Assembly (NCBI RefSeq): GCF_002812485.1
Contig: NZ_CP025003.1
Coordinates: 3,658,001-3,722,000 of the forward strand
Direction of reading: 5' to 3'
DNA from: Dickeya fangzhongdai
Lineage (GTDB): Bacteria > Pseudomonadota > Gammaproteobacteria > Enterobacterales > Enterobacteriaceae
DNA: 64,000 bases
Shown here: positions 27,348-38,000 of the stretch, in pieces
Layout of the letters: every line of letters begins with the position of its first letter
How positions within the stretch are numbered: the stretch's first letter is position 1
Made by a program: the position numbers and the translations under genes
Notes under the pieces: model-generated
The model's database searches: none
Told to the model about the DNA's origin: nothing
The model's input: only the letters and a program-made list of their open reading frames with translations

Positions 27348-29003
27348 ATGCTAATAATTACCTGGAAACGTACCCTTTTTCTCGGTTCCCTGCTTTGTCT
27401 GCCCATCTCTTTTGCGCAGGCTGAAAGCACCGCTCCGGAAACATCTGTTACCCCCTCGAACCCGACACTCAATGTCGCTACCCTGGCGCCCAACACCCTG
27501 ATTAGCGGCAGAGTGGCCTACCGCGACATACGGTTTCCCGCCACGCTGCTGATCAAAGACCAGCGCGGCGTAGAGCGCAAAGTAAAAACCGACATTCAGG
27601 GGCGATTTTATGCCGACGTATCTTCGCTGGTTACGCCTCTGCGCCTGTCCGCCATCGAAGCTGGCGGGCAAAACTGTCTTGCCAGCAACCAGCTTCGCGC
27701 CGTCTGCCTGAGCGCGCTGGTTCCACAATTACGTGATGGTCATGAAAATCACATTAATATCAATCCGCTGACCGATCGCATTCTGTCTGACGTTGCCGCG
27801 TCAGCGGGCTATATTGGCCCACAGCAACTGATCGATGCCACTGCCTTGCCGGCATTGTCGGCCGCATCCTGGGAAACCGCCTACCGCGAATTCCATGCCG
27901 GTTTCGACGATGCGCTGAAGCAGGCCGGTATCGCCGTTCCCGCCCAGTTCGACCCGTTAACCTATCCGGATACGCAAACCCCGGCTTTTACCCAGGTTTT
28001 GCAGGTCATCAATCATGCCCGCAATTACCACAATGACAGCGGCCAGGCCGGCCACACCGTGCTGACTGACATCGCGTTTCGTCCGATTATCGGGCTGAAT
28101 GCCTCCGGCAGTTACGAGCCATTGGACCTGACCAGCGCCAGTCAGCATCGCAAAGCGCTTGAGCGGGCGCGTACCCGAATTTTCATCGTCAGCGATTCAA
28201 CCGCGGCAACCTATGAAAAAGCACGCTTCCCCCGGATGGGATGGGGACAGGTATTTGAACAGCAGTTCCGCCCCGGCAGTCAGATCGCCGTCGTGAATGG
28301 CGCCCGCTCCGGACGCAGCTCACGCGATTTCTACTACGAAGGCTGGTTCCGCCAGATGGAGCCTTTCATGCGGCCGGGCGATTATTTGTTTATCGGTATG
28401 GGGCACAACGATCAGAACTGCGATAGCCAGAAAGCGGTTCGCGGCGCGGCGGATGTCGCCAACCTCTGTACTTACCCCAACAGCGCCGACGGCAGGCCGC
28501 AATACCCGCAGGGCAAACCGGATATGTCTTTCCAGATCTCGCTGGAACGCTACATTCGTTACGCGCGGGCGCATCGGATGATACCGGTATTGCTGACCCC
28601 GACGGCGCGCGTCAAAAACGCCGAAGGAAAGAACGGGACACCGGCGGTCCACAGCCACCTGACAAAACAGAACAAAGCCGGCGGTTATGCCTTTATCGGC
28701 GATTACACGCAGACCATCCGCGATACGGCCAGCAAGAACAAAGTGCCGCTGCTGGATGTGGAAACCGCGACGCTGGCGTTGGCCAATCAGGGCGACGGCC
28801 AGCAATGGCAGCAATACTGGCTAGCGGTAGACCCGGAACGTTACCCCTATTACCGCGACCAGGCAGGCAGCCTGACTCAGCCCGACACCACCCACTTCCA
28901 GCAGAAAGGCGCGCAGGCGGTCGCGACGATAGTCGCCGACCAGATCAGCGCCACGCCTTCGCTGCGGGAACTGGCGGGCAAGCTGCAACCGACTGGTCGG
29001 TAA
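27348..29003 (+). CDS. paeY: pectin acetylesterase PaeY
   Basis: A secreted esterase that removes acetyl groups from pectin, making it accessible to pectate lyases. The 551-residue precursor equals the length known for the 3937 enzyme. The start at 27348 is chosen because GGGAGAAGAGG lies just before it and it begins a signal peptide ending near SFAQA. An N-terminal region (about 25-275) precedes an SGNH/GDSL hydrolase domain. The nucleophile block is IVSDSTAATYE, followed by NGARSGRSSRDF, GMGHNDQN and the Asp-His block PDTTHFQQKGAQ. It lies between pelD and pemA. Confidence 0.93.
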   Translation: MLIITWKRTLFLGSLLCLPISFAQAESTAPETSVTPSNPTLNVATLAPNTLISGRVAYRDIRFPATLLIKDQRGVERKVKTDIQGRFYADVSSLVTPLRLSAIEAGGQNCLASNQLRAVCLSALVPQLRDGHENHININPLTDRILSDVAASAGYIGPQQLIDATALPALSAASWETAYREFHAGFDDALKQAGIAVPAQFDPLTYPDTQTPAFTQVLQVINHARNYHNDSGQAGHTVLTDIAFRPIIGLNASGSYEPLDLTSASQHRKALERARTRIFIVSDSTAATYEKARFPRMGWGQVFEQQFRPGSQIAVVNGARSGRSSRDFYYEGWFRQMEPFMRPGDYLFIGMGHNDQNCDSQKAVRGAADVANLCTYPNSADGRPQYPQGKPDMSFQISLERYIRYARAHRMIPVLLTPTARVKNAEGKNGTPAVHSHLTKQNKAGGYAFIGDYTQTIRDTASKNKVPLLDVETATLALANQGDGQQWQQYWLAVDPERYPYYRDQAGSLTQPDTTHFQQKGAQAVATIVADQISATPSLRELAGKLQPTGR

Positions 29004-29085
29004 TGCTGTGAAATAGGTTTTATAGGACGTTACTCGTGCATGAAGCACCTGGACCTCTGTCATCCACCACTAAAGGAATATGTGT

Positions 29086-30186
29086 ATGTTAAAAACGATC
29101 TCAGGAACCCTCGCGCTGTCGCTGATTATCGCCGCCAGCGTACATCAGGCACAGGCAGCGACAACCTACAACGCTGTGGTGTCAAAATCCGCCAGCGACG
29201 GCAAAACGTTCAAAACCATTGCCGACGCGATTGCCAGCGCCCCGGCGGGCAGTACGCCGTTCGTCATTCTGATCAAGAACGGCGTCTATAACGAACGCCT
29301 GACGATTACCCGCAGTAACCTGCACCTGAAAGGCGAAAGCCGTAACGGTGCCGTCATTGCCGCCGCTACGGCGGCGGGCACCCTGAAGTCGGACGGCAGC
29401 AAATGGGGAACGGCAGGCAGCAGCACCATCACCATCAGCGCCAAGGATTTCAGCGCCCAATCGCTGACTATTCGCAACGACTTTGATTTCCCGGCCAATC
29501 AGGCCAAAAGCGACAGCGACAGCAGTAAAATCAAGGATACGCAGGCGGTAGCGCTGTACGTCAACAAAAGCGGCGACCGCGCCTACTTCAAAGACGTCAG
29601 CCTGATCGGCTATCAGGACACGCTGTATGTTTCCGGCGGCCGCAGCTTCTTCTCCGATTGCCGTATCAGCGGCACAGTTGACTTTATCTTTGGCGACGGC
29701 ACCGCGCTGTTCGACAACTGCGATCTGGTTTCCCGTTATCGCGCTGATGTGAAAAGCGGCGGTATCTCCGGTTACCTGACTGCGCCCAGCACCAACATCA
29801 ATCAGAAGTATGGTCTGGTGATCACCAACAGCCGCGTGATTCGGGAAAGCGATTCGGTACCGGCAAAAAGCTACGGGCTGGGTCGCCCCTGGCATCCGAC
29901 AACAACGTTCTCTGATGGTCGTTACGCGGATCCGAACGCTATTGGTCAGACCGTTTTCCTGAACACCAGTATGGATAACCATATTTATGGTTGGGACAAG
30001 ATGTCCGGCAAGGACAAGGACGGCAATACCATCTGGTTCAATCCGGAAGATTCCCGTTTCTTCGAGTACAAATCCTATGGTGCGGGAGCGGTGGTGAGCA
30101 AAGACCGTCGGCAACTGACCGACGCACAGGCGAAAGAGTACACCCAGAGCAAAGTACTGGGCGACTGGACGCCGACACTCCCCTGA
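29086..30186 (+). CDS. pemA: pectin methylesterase PemA
   Basis: A secreted CE8 pectin methylesterase that demethylates pectin to give the substrate of the Pel enzymes. The 366-residue precursor, with a signal peptide ending near HQAQA, equals the family length and looks almost identical to the structurally studied Dickeya PemA. Catalytic motifs are GYQDTLY, DFIFGDGTALF and YGLGRPWHPTT, which supply the two aspartates and the arginine. The start at 29086 has AAAGGA upstream; a Met two codons earlier is less well placed. A weak KdgR-like stretch lies at about 29008-29026, too poor to call. Confidence 0.95.
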   Translation: MLKTISGTLALSLIIAASVHQAQAATTYNAVVSKSASDGKTFKTIADAIASAPAGSTPFVILIKNGVYNERLTITRSNLHLKGESRNGAVIAAATAAGTLKSDGSKWGTAGSSTITISAKDFSAQSLTIRNDFDFPANQAKSDSDSSKIKDTQAVALYVNKSGDRAYFKDVSLIGYQDTLYVSGGRSFFSDCRISGTVDFIFGDGTALFDNCDLVSRYRADVKSGGISGYLTAPSTNINQKYGLVITNSRVIRESDSVPAKSYGLGRPWHPTTTFSDGRYADPNAIGQTVFLNTSMDNHIYGWDKMSGKDKDGNTIWFNPEDSRFFEYKSYGAGAVVSKDRRQLTDAQAKEYTQSKVLGDWTPTLP

Positions 30187-30211
30187 CGGATTGCCAGTCT
30201 GATGCCACAAT

Positions 30212-30236
30212 CACCACCTCCCCCAGGAGGTGGTTT
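30212..30236 (+). terminator. pemA hairpin
   Basis: ACCACCTCC and GGAGGTGGT form a 9-bp stem 25 bp after the pemA stop, followed by only three Ts. It probably works together with the stronger palindrome at 30250-30279. Confidence 0.6.
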
Positions 30237-30249
30237 AAGGCTGACAACA

Positions 30250-30279
30250 AAACAGCCAGCCGCTAGCGGCTGGCTGTTT
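30250..30279. terminator. bidirectional terminator pemA/glnB
   Basis: A perfect 30-bp palindrome (half-site AAACAGCCAGCCGCT) lies between the convergent genes pemA and glnB. A-rich and T-rich flanks on either side allow termination both ways. Confidence 0.85.
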
Positions 30280-30310
30280 GTCTTTCCGAAACACAAAAAC
30301 ACGACCGCTG

Positions 30311-30658
<348 letters not shown>

Positions 30659-30734
30659 CTAATCATCACTATGTAGCGGCCAGAGCCAGCACGGCGAAAT
30701 CATGATCGGCCATGCAATTCACAATAACTTAACA

Positions 30735-32072
30735 CTATTCTTTAAAATCGTTGGCGTCCAGTTCGTGCCGCGCCAGCAATTTATAAAATTCCGTACGGTT
30801 TCGCCCCGCCATACGCGCCGCCTGCGTCACGTTACCTTTGGCGATCTGCAGTAATTTGCGCAGGTAATTGAGCTCAAACTGATTACGCGCTTCGGCAAAC
30901 GTAGGCAGCGCCGTATTTTCCCCTTCCAGCGCCTGTTCCACCAGCGCATCGCCAATTACCGGCGCACTGGTCAGCGCGACGCATTGCTCAATCACATTGA
31001 CCAGTTGCCGCACGTTGCCCGGCCAACTGGCCGCCATCAGGCGTTTCATGGCGTCCGTCGAAAAACTGCGTACAAAGGGTTTGTGTCGTGCCGCCGCTTC
31101 GCGCAGCAAGTGGTTGGCCAACAGCGGAATATCTTCAGCTCGCTCATTCAATGCAGGCAGTTTGAGATTCACCACATTGAGGCGATAGTAAAGATCCTCA
31201 CGAAACTCCCCTTTCTCCATCGCTTTAGGTAAATCACGATGGGTGGCGGAAATAATCCGCACATTGATGTCTATATCCCGGTTACTGCCCAGCGGCCTGA
31301 TCTTACGCTCCTGCAATACGCGCAACAGCTTCACCTGCAACGCGAGCGGCATGTCGCCGATTTCATCCAGAAACAGCGTACCGCCTTCCGCCGCCTGGAA
31401 TAACCCCTCGCGCTGGCTGACTGCGCCGGTAAAGGCCCCGCGGGCATGACCGAATAATTCGGATTCCAGCAAAGGTTCCGGCAATGCGCCGCAGTTGATG
31501 GCGATAAACGGCCTTCCCGCCCGGGGGCTGGCGGCGTGAATCGCCTGCGCCAGCACCTCTTTCCCGGTGCCGCTCTGACCGTTAATCAATACGCTGACAT
31601 CCGACTGCGCCACCATTTTGGCCTGTTCAAGCAGGCGCAGCATAATCGGACTGCGCGTCACTACCGCTGCGCGCCAGCTCTCATCGCTTGCCGGCGGCGA
31701 CAGCTTAAGCGCATCATCAATCGCTTTGTATAACGCGTCGCGATCAACCGGCTTGGTCAAAAAGCTGAATACGCCCTGCTGCGTTGCCGCCACCGCTTCA
31801 GGGATAGAACCGTGCGCAGTCAGGATAATCACCGGCATTCCCGGCTGATTTTTCTGGATTTCGGCAAACAAGGCCAACCCATCCATTTCATCCATGCGCA
31901 AGTCACTGATCACCAGATCGATTTTTTCCCGCAGCAACAACCGCAACGCGTCCTGACCGCTGGTTGCCGTGGTGACGGTAAACCCTTCGCTGGTCAGGCG
32001 CATTCCCAGCAATTTCAATAGGCTGGGATCATCATCCACTAACAGCAGGCTGGCGGATTTTCGGGTGGTCAT
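30735..32072 (-). CDS. glrR: sigma54-dependent response regulator GlrR
   Basis: A response regulator (also QseF) that activates the glmY sigma54 promoter. The 445-residue protein has a receiver domain (about 1-125, phospho-acceptor in LVISDLRMDEMDG), an AAA+ domain with GQSGTGKEVLAQAIH and GAFTGA (the sigma54 contact loop), and a C-terminal Fis-type helix-turn-helix (GNVTQAARMAGRNRTEFYKLL). Three TGTC-N10-GACA sites for it lie upstream of glmY in this window. It overlaps qseG by four bases. Confidence 0.95.
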   Translation of the reverse strand: MTTRKSASLLLVDDDPSLLKLLGMRLTSEGFTVTTATSGQDALRLLLREKIDLVISDLRMDEMDGLALFAEIQKNQPGMPVIILTAHGSIPEAVAATQQGVFSFLTKPVDRDALYKAIDDALKLSPPASDESWRAAVVTRSPIMLRLLEQAKMVAQSDVSVLINGQSGTGKEVLAQAIHAASPRAGRPFIAINCGALPEPLLESELFGHARGAFTGAVSQREGLFQAAEGGTLFLDEIGDMPLALQVKLLRVLQERKIRPLGSNRDIDINVRIISATHRDLPKAMEKGEFREDLYYRLNVVNLKLPALNERAEDIPLLANHLLREAAARHKPFVRSFSTDAMKRLMAASWPGNVRQLVNVIEQCVALTSAPVIGDALVEQALEGENTALPTFAEARNQFELNYLRKLLQIAKGNVTQAARMAGRNRTEFYKLLARHELDANDFKE

Positions 32073-32866
32073 TCGCTTTTCATTCCTTTTTTCACCACAG
32101 CGGGCGGCGTTTCGCTTTCACCGCTTTTTACCGCCCGACGCCCTTCGCCATCCGGCAAATCGCCCTGAACCGGCTTACGCGATGAGAGCTGACGTTCGAT
32201 ATCGGTCAAATTTTCCAGTTTACGCGTCGTGGCTTCCAACTGGGATTGCAACTGATTCTGCTGTTCATGCATAACTTCCAGCTGTTTGTCGCTGTTTTCC
32301 TGTGTGCGCTGGAAGCGCTGGCGCTCATCGGCCAGGGTCAACATCAGGTTCTGTTTATCCAGCCAGACCTGAAACAGCGGCAGCAACGTCAGCGGCACAT
32401 TCAGCCGATGACGGTTCAGTTGTTCAATAATCTGGCGGCGCTCCTGCACTGTGGTTTCGGCATTATCCAGCAAGATGGCCTGACGGAACAAACCGCTCCA
32501 GTCATTCTCTCCCACCAACAACGTCTGCTGCCGGGCCTGCGCCGGCGTCATGCGTGAAGCGCAATCCATCACGCGTAACCAGTACAACGCGTTGTTCATC
32601 GCATCGGTGTTATGGAGTTGCCACAACCGCCCACAGGACATGGTGCGGTAATCCGCCACCTGCTCTTTAGGCGGACTGACTATCTCTGTCCCTCGCCGCT
32701 CGGCGGGGGTATTGTCGTTATCCTGAGCGCAGCCAGCCAGTAAAACAGCCATCAAAAATAGCCACGGCAGGATCAGCAGCTTTTTCAGCGCGGCAACCGC
32801 CTCCGGGCCGGACAACAACATCACCGGACCTCGTAACGACAGGAGGCTTAACAACCGTGCAATCAT
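32069..32866 (-). CDS. qseG: outer-membrane lipoprotein QseG
   Basis: A lipoprotein encoded between glrK and glrR. In E. coli it localises to the outer membrane and influences GlrK signalling. It has 265 residues with a lipobox (VLLAGCAQ, Cys near residue 46). The start is unsure: an ATG at 32821 would give a more typical signal length. A probable coiled coil (about 160-225, QLEVMHEQQNQLQSQLEATTR) is followed by KLENLTDIERQLSSRKP, conserved with the E. coli protein. Its ATG lies two bases after the glrK stop. Confidence 0.87.
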   Translation of the reverse strand: MIARLLSLLSLRGPVMLLSGPEAVAALKKLLILPWLFLMAVLLAGCAQDNDNTPAERRGTEIVSPPKEQVADYRTMSCGRLWQLHNTDAMNNALYWLRVMDCASRMTPAQARQQTLLVGENDWSGLFRQAILLDNAETTVQERRQIIEQLNRHRLNVPLTLLPLFQVWLDKQNLMLTLADERQRFQRTQENSDKQLEVMHEQQNQLQSQLEATTRKLENLTDIERQLSSRKPVQGDLPDGEGRRAVKSGESETPPAVVKKGMKSE

Positions 32867-32868
32867 GG

Positions 32869-34302
32869 TTAATTCTCAGTGTTCAATGGTAATTCAATAC
32901 GGAAACAGACATCGGCGTAATCCACCGTGACCAGATTCAGCTCCCCTTGCATACGGCGGATGCAATCCTGCGCAATACTCAATCCCAGGCCACTCCCTTT
33001 TACTGCGCCCTTGCGCTGGTGAGTTCCCTGATAAAAAGGCTCGAATATCATGCTTTTATCCGATTCAGGAATCGGAGTGCCGCTGTTGGCGACATCGATC
33101 TGAACCCGGCCCTCGACCTGACGGCTGCGGATCCAAATGTTACCGGATTCCAGCCCGTAGTGCACCGCATTGGAATAGAGATTATCCACCACCCGCATCA
33201 ACAGCGTGGTTTCCGCCCGGCACGCCTTCGCATCCAGTTCAATATGCGTTTGCATCAGTTTGCCACGCGCCGGCAGGCTGTGAGCAGAGACGACCATATT
33301 GATGATATCGTCGATATCCACCTGCTCCAGCCCGGCCGGCGCATCCGCCAGTTTTCGGTTATAGTCGAGCAGTTGTTCAATCAGTTGCTGCAGATGGCGG
33401 CTGCTGTTATCGAGAATCGCCACCACCTCTTTCTGGTCAGCCGTCAGCGTGCCGACCACTTCGTCCGCCAGCAACGCGGCACCTTCACGCAGACTCGCCA
33501 GCGGCGTTTTCAACTCATGGGACAAGTGGCGCAAAAACTCGTGACGTTGCGCTTCCAGCCAGGACAGCCGCTCGCTCAGCCAGATGATTCGCTGCGCCAG
33601 AGAACGAATTTCCGTCGGCCCTCTGAAACTGGCGATTCGTCCCAACGGACGGCCTTCTCCCAGCCGGTTGATCATGCGCTCGACGCCTTTCACCGGCCCG
33701 ATAATCATCCGGGTAAACAGCATCACCAGCAGCACGCTGACCAGGAACAACACCAGCGCCTGCCAGCCGAAAAAACGGCCTCGCTCGGCAATGTCTTGTT
33801 GCAACTGCTGCCCGCGCGAGAAAATCACTTCGCGGGTTGCCTGCACCATCTGGGCATTCGTGCGGGAGAAATTATCCAGCACCGTGGCGGATGCCGCCGC
33901 CGGACCGTTATTCTGACAACGGATATCCGTCAGTTGCGTCAGGTATTGCCGCAGATTTTGATAATAGGAAGGGTCAGGCAGAATCGGCGCATGGGCGTCA
34001 AGCATCTGGGAATACTGCTTGCGCTGGTTTTGATACAGTTGCGATAGGGTTTGATCCCCCAGCACGCAAAACTGGCGGTAGCTGCGCTCCATGCTGACGG
34101 CGGTGCTGGTCATGGCTTCGCTACGCCGGGCATCGGCCAGTGTGGTGTTATTGATTCCGGCGGCCTGTTCGCTGAGGTGATCCAGACTCTCGTAGGCTTG
34201 ATAAGCCAGCACCAACAGCGGCAACAAAACCAGCAGGAACGCCATAATGACCAACTGCCGCAAAGAGCGTGGAAAAAAACGCCAACGTTTCAACGAAATC
34301 AT
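32869..34302 (-). CDS. glrK: sensor histidine kinase GlrK
   Basis: A membrane histidine kinase (QseE/YfhK) that phosphorylates GlrR. The start MISLKRWRFFPRSLRQLV at 34302 gives 477 residues, near the 475 of E. coli; an upstream in-frame extension is rejected by alignment. A first membrane helix (about 15-37) and a second (about 170-190) enclose a periplasmic domain. HAMP, the phospho-acceptor block FLRHLSHELKTPLASLREGA and the ATPase domain (DNLYSNAVHYG, GSGLGLSIAQD) follow. It is transcribed from downstream of glmY. Confidence 0.93.
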   Translation of the reverse strand: MISLKRWRFFPRSLRQLVIMAFLLVLLPLLVLAYQAYESLDHLSEQAAGINNTTLADARRSEAMTSTAVSMERSYRQFCVLGDQTLSQLYQNQRKQYSQMLDAHAPILPDPSYYQNLRQYLTQLTDIRCQNNGPAAASATVLDNFSRTNAQMVQATREVIFSRGQQLQQDIAERGRFFGWQALVLFLVSVLLVMLFTRMIIGPVKGVERMINRLGEGRPLGRIASFRGPTEIRSLAQRIIWLSERLSWLEAQRHEFLRHLSHELKTPLASLREGAALLADEVVGTLTADQKEVVAILDNSSRHLQQLIEQLLDYNRKLADAPAGLEQVDIDDIINMVVSAHSLPARGKLMQTHIELDAKACRAETTLLMRVVDNLYSNAVHYGLESGNIWIRSRQVEGRVQIDVANSGTPIPESDKSMIFEPFYQGTHQRKGAVKGSGLGLSIAQDCIRRMQGELNLVTVDYADVCFRIELPLNTEN

Positions 34303-34503
34303 ATCGTTACCTGCCAGAACAGTCCGCCTGATATATCGCTCGCAATAACGCGTCATTGTACGCGTTATCCGCATCACCTCAAAAGCAGACCGTCAGGATC
34401 GCGGAAAATCGCACGCAATCATGCCGTGCAGCAATGCAAAATCCGGCCGCAAAGCATGAGTCGGCTCGCAAAATAGTGTCGAACAGATCAAAAGCGGCGG
34501 CCC

Positions 34504-34546
34504 CAAAAAGCGAAACCCGGCCACACAGTAACTGTCTGGCCGGGTC
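34504..34546 (-). terminator. glmY terminator
   Basis: ACCCGGCCAGACAG pairs with the downstream GTGTGGCCGGGT segment. On the minus strand it is followed by TTTCGCTTTTT. Confidence 0.88.
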
Positions 34547-34713
34547 TCTGAATAGGCGGTGCCTCACTCAACGTGTCGCCCGATGTGCGATAAAGCCCGA
34601 AGGCAGTTATCAATAAAGCTGGACGATAGGCACCTTATCTTTTGGCATCATTCCGGGTGTTATGAGCATGAATATGACGTTCACCATGCCATCATAACCA
34701 GTTGAATGAGCAG
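34505..34713 (-). ncRNA. glmY: small regulatory RNA GlmY
   Basis: GlmY sequesters the adaptor RapZ so that GlmZ can activate glmS translation when glucosamine-6-phosphate runs low. On the minus strand, about 12 bases downstream of a sigma54 promoter, a segment of roughly 209 nt contains blocks typical of GlmY (CATAACACCCGGAATGATGC, GATAACTGCCTTCGGGCTTT) and ends in a strong terminator. Position between purL and glrK equals E. coli. The 5' end is estimated from promoter spacing. The processing site cannot be fixed from sequence. Confidence 0.88.
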
Positions 34714-34724
34714 CGACGCTATTA

Positions 34725-34741
34725 TGCACTTACCGTGCCAA
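34725..34741 (-). promoter_or_regulatory. sigma54 promoter of glmY
   Basis: On the minus strand TTGGCACGGTAAGTGCA matches the sigma54 consensus YTGGCACGRNNNTTGCW at 16 of 17 positions, with GG and GC at -24 and -12 intact. Confidence 0.88.
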
Positions 34742-34856
34742 TTATCAATAAAATAAAACAAGACACTGAAATACAAATAAAAATAAAATAACCATACTCA
34801 AAATTATCGCAGCAACGATCCGGCAGGCCCTTCAACCCGGCGGAAATTTAGCTTTT

Positions 34857-34874
34857 TGTCGCTAAAAAAAGACA
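34857..34874 (-). promoter_or_regulatory. GlrR activator site 1
   Basis: TGTC, ten bases, GACA: a perfect GlrR activator half-site pair about 115-150 bp upstream of the glmY sigma54 promoter. Confidence 0.82.
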
Positions 34875-34919
34875 TCCTGATGGATAACAAAAACAACCAT
34901 TAAAAATCAAATAGATAAA

Positions 34920-34937
34920 TGTCACCTTTTAGCGACA
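34920..34937 (-). promoter_or_regulatory. GlrR activator site 2
   Basis: A second perfect TGTC-N10-GACA, 63 bp beyond site 1 (start to start). Confidence 0.82.
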
Positions 34938-34951
34938 GGCTAATACGGCGT

Positions 34952-34969
34952 TGTCGCTGATTTGAGACA
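34952..34969 (-). promoter_or_regulatory. GlrR activator site 3
   Basis: A third perfect TGTC-N10-GACA, 32 bp beyond site 2. It overlaps the tail of the purL terminator. Confidence 0.82.
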
Positions 34970-34998
34970 AAAAATAAAGGGACCGAAGTCCCTTTATT
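34967..34998 (-). terminator. purL terminator
   Basis: A perfect 11-bp stem (AATAAAGGGAC and GTCCCTTTATT, loop CGAA) is followed on the minus strand by a T-rich run. It lies about 22 bp after the purL stop. Confidence 0.87.
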
Positions 34999-35020
34999 AT
35001 CAATGCATTACTTTATCGCA

Positions 35021-38000
35021 TCACCCCAACTGACGGCGTGCGTTACGGAACATACGCATCCACGGGCTGTCCTCGCCCCATTCTTCCGGGTGCCAGGAGT
35101 TGCTGACCGTACGGAACACACGCTCCGGATGCGGCATCATCACCGTAGCACGGCCGCTGACGCTGGTTACCGCGGTGATGCCGTTCGGCGAACCGTTCGG
35201 GTTAACCGGGTAATCTTCCGTAACCTGACCGTAGTTGTTAACGAAACGCAACGCCACCAGTTGATGCTGTTCCAGCGCAGCCAGATGACCGTCGTCACGC
35301 ACTTCTACGCGGCCTTCGCCGTGAGATACGGCGATCGGCATACGGGAACCGGCCATATCCTGCAGGAACAGCGATGGGCTGTTGGTCACTTCCACCAGGC
35401 TAAAACGCGCTTCAAAACGGTCTGACTTGTTGCGCACAAAACGCGGCCAGTGCTCCGCCCCCGGAATCAGTTCACGCAGGTTGGACATCATCTGACAGCC
35501 GTTACATACGCCCAGCGCCAGCGTTTGCGGACGCAGGAAGAAAGCGGCGAATTCATCACGCACCCGATCGTTGAACAGGATTGATTTCGCCCAGCCCTCA
35601 CCGGCGCCCAGCACATCGCCGTAAGAGAAACCGCCACAGGCGACCAGCGCCTGGAAGTCCTGCAGGTCACGGCGACCGGCCAGCAGATCGCTCATATGAA
35701 TATCAATGGCGTCAAACCCGGCGCGATGGAACGCCGCGGCCATTTCCACATGAGAGTTGACGCCCTGCTCGCGCAGTACCGCCACCTTCGGGCGCGCCTG
35801 ACGACTGATGAACGGCGCGGCAATGTCCTCGCGCAGATCGAAGGTCAGCGCCACGTTCATCCCCGGATCGTTGTCATCGGATTTGGCGTGATGTTCCTGA
35901 TCGGCGCACTGCGGGTTATCACGCAGACGCTGCATTTGCCAGGTAGTTTCAGCCCACCAGTTGCGCAGCGTAGTGCGGCTTTCGTGATACACCACATCGT
36001 TACCGCTATGAATGATGAAGTGGTTGCCGACTTCCGCCTGTCCCAGATAATGCACGCAATCCGCCAGACCATGCTCAGCCAGTACCTGTTCCACTTCAGC
36101 ACGGCGGGAAGCGTCGATCTGGATAACCGCGCCCAGTTCTTCGTTGAACAGCACCGCCAGCGCATCTTCGCCCATGGAACCGATGTCGGCTTTGACGCCG
36201 CAATGCCCGGCAAACGCCATCTCCGCCAGCGTGACCAGCAGGCCGCCGTCTGAACGGTCGTGGTAAGCCAGCAGAGCCTGATTCGCCACCAGCGCCTGCA
36301 TCGCATTGAAGAAGCCCGCCAGTTGGGCCGGATTACGCACATCCGCGGTTTTACGACCCAGTTGGCGATAAACCTGCGCCAGCGCCGTAGCGCCCAGCGC
36401 GTGATGCCCGGCGCCCAGATCGATCATCAGCAGTACGTTATCTTTGTCGGTACGCAACTGCGGCGTGACGGTATGACGTACGTCTTCCACGCGGGCAAAG
36501 GCGGAAATGACCAGCGACAGCGGCGCCGTTACCGATTTGTCTTCGCCGTTTTCCTGCCAGCGGGTTTTCATCGACATGGAGTCTTTACCCACCGGGATGG
36601 TCAGCCCCAACGCCGGACACAGCTCTTCACCTACCGCCTTCACGGCTTCATACAGACCAGCGTCCTCGCCCGGATGCCCGGCCGCCGCCATCCAGTTGGC
36701 GGACAGTTTCACCCGTTTCAGATCGCCGATATGCGTCGCTGCAATATTGGTCAGCGCTTCCCCGACCGCCAGCCGCGCCGAAGCGGCGAAATTACGCAGC
36801 GCCACCGGCGCACGTTCGCCGATGGACATGGCTTCACCGTAATAACTATCCAGACTGGCGGTAGTCACGGCACAGTCCGCCACCGGCACCTGCCACGGCC
36901 CGACCATCTGATCGCGCGCCACCATCCCGGTTACCGTACGGTCGCCGATGGTGATCAGGAAGGTTTTCTCGGCCACCGCCGGCAAGTGCAGCACACGTTC
37001 AACCGCGTCCGCCAGATAAATACCTTCGCGATTCAACGGCGTGCCTTCCACGTCTTTGCGCTCAACATCACGCAGCATTTTCGGCGTTTTGCCCAGCAGC
37101 ACGTCCAGCGGCATATCGATCGGCTTGTTGTTGAAATGGCGATCGCCGAGCGTCAGATGCTGTTCTTCCGTGGCTTCGCCAATGACCGCATAAGGCGCGC
37201 GCTCACGACGGCAGATTTCATCAAACTGCGCCAGTTGTTCCGGCGCTACCGCCAGCACATAACGCTCCTGCGACTCGTTACACCAGACTTCCAGCGGGCT
37301 CATGCCCGGTTCGTCATTCAGGATATCGCGCAGCTCAAAACGGCCGCCGCGACCACCGTCGCTAACCAGTTCCGGCATGGCGTTGGACAGGCCGCCGGCG
37401 CCGACGTCATGGATAAACAGAATGGGGTTTTGTTCGCCGAGCTGCCAACAGCGGTCGATCACTTCCTGGCAGCGACGCTCCATTTCCGGGTTATCACGCT
37501 GTACCGAGGCGAAATCCAGATCCGCGTCAGACTGGCCGGAGGTCATAGAAGACGCCGCGCCGCCGCCCAGACCGATGTTCATCGCCGGGCCGCCCAGCAC
37601 GATCAGCTTGGCGCCGATGCTGATTTCGCCTTTCTTCACATGATCGGCACGAATGTTGCCGATGCCGCCCGCCAGCATGATCGGCTTGTGATAACCACGC
37701 ACTTCAACGCCGTTATGGCTGTCCACCGCTTCTTCATAAGTACGGAAATAACCGGTCAGCGCCGGACGGCCGAATTCGTTATTGAACGCCGCGCCGCCCA
37801 GCGGACCGTCGGTCATGATGTCCAGCGCGCTGACGATACGGTCCGGCTTGCCGAAATCCTGCTCCCACGGCTGGATAAAGCCCGGAATGCGCAGGTTGGA
37901 TACTGAGAATCCCACCAGACCGGCTTTCGGTTTTGCCCCCCGCCCGGTGGCGCCTTCATCGCGGATTTCGCCGCCGGAACCGGTCGCCGCGCCCGGCCAC

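Larger units (their letters stand above)
34303..35020. promoter_or_regulatory. purL-glrK intergenic region with glmY
   Basis: These 718 bases carry glmY with its terminator, its sigma54 promoter, three GlrR sites and the purL terminator, all listed separately. About 200 bases between the GlmY terminator and glrK hold no recognisable signal. Confidence 0.8.

Noticed and set aside
29008-29026. KdgR-like stretch before pemA
   Set aside because: Only half of the pattern is convincing and spacing differs from the pel boxes; too weak to list as a feature.
36260-37906. A 548-codon plus-strand frame
   Set aside because: Antisense shadow of purL without a start signal or recognisable domain.
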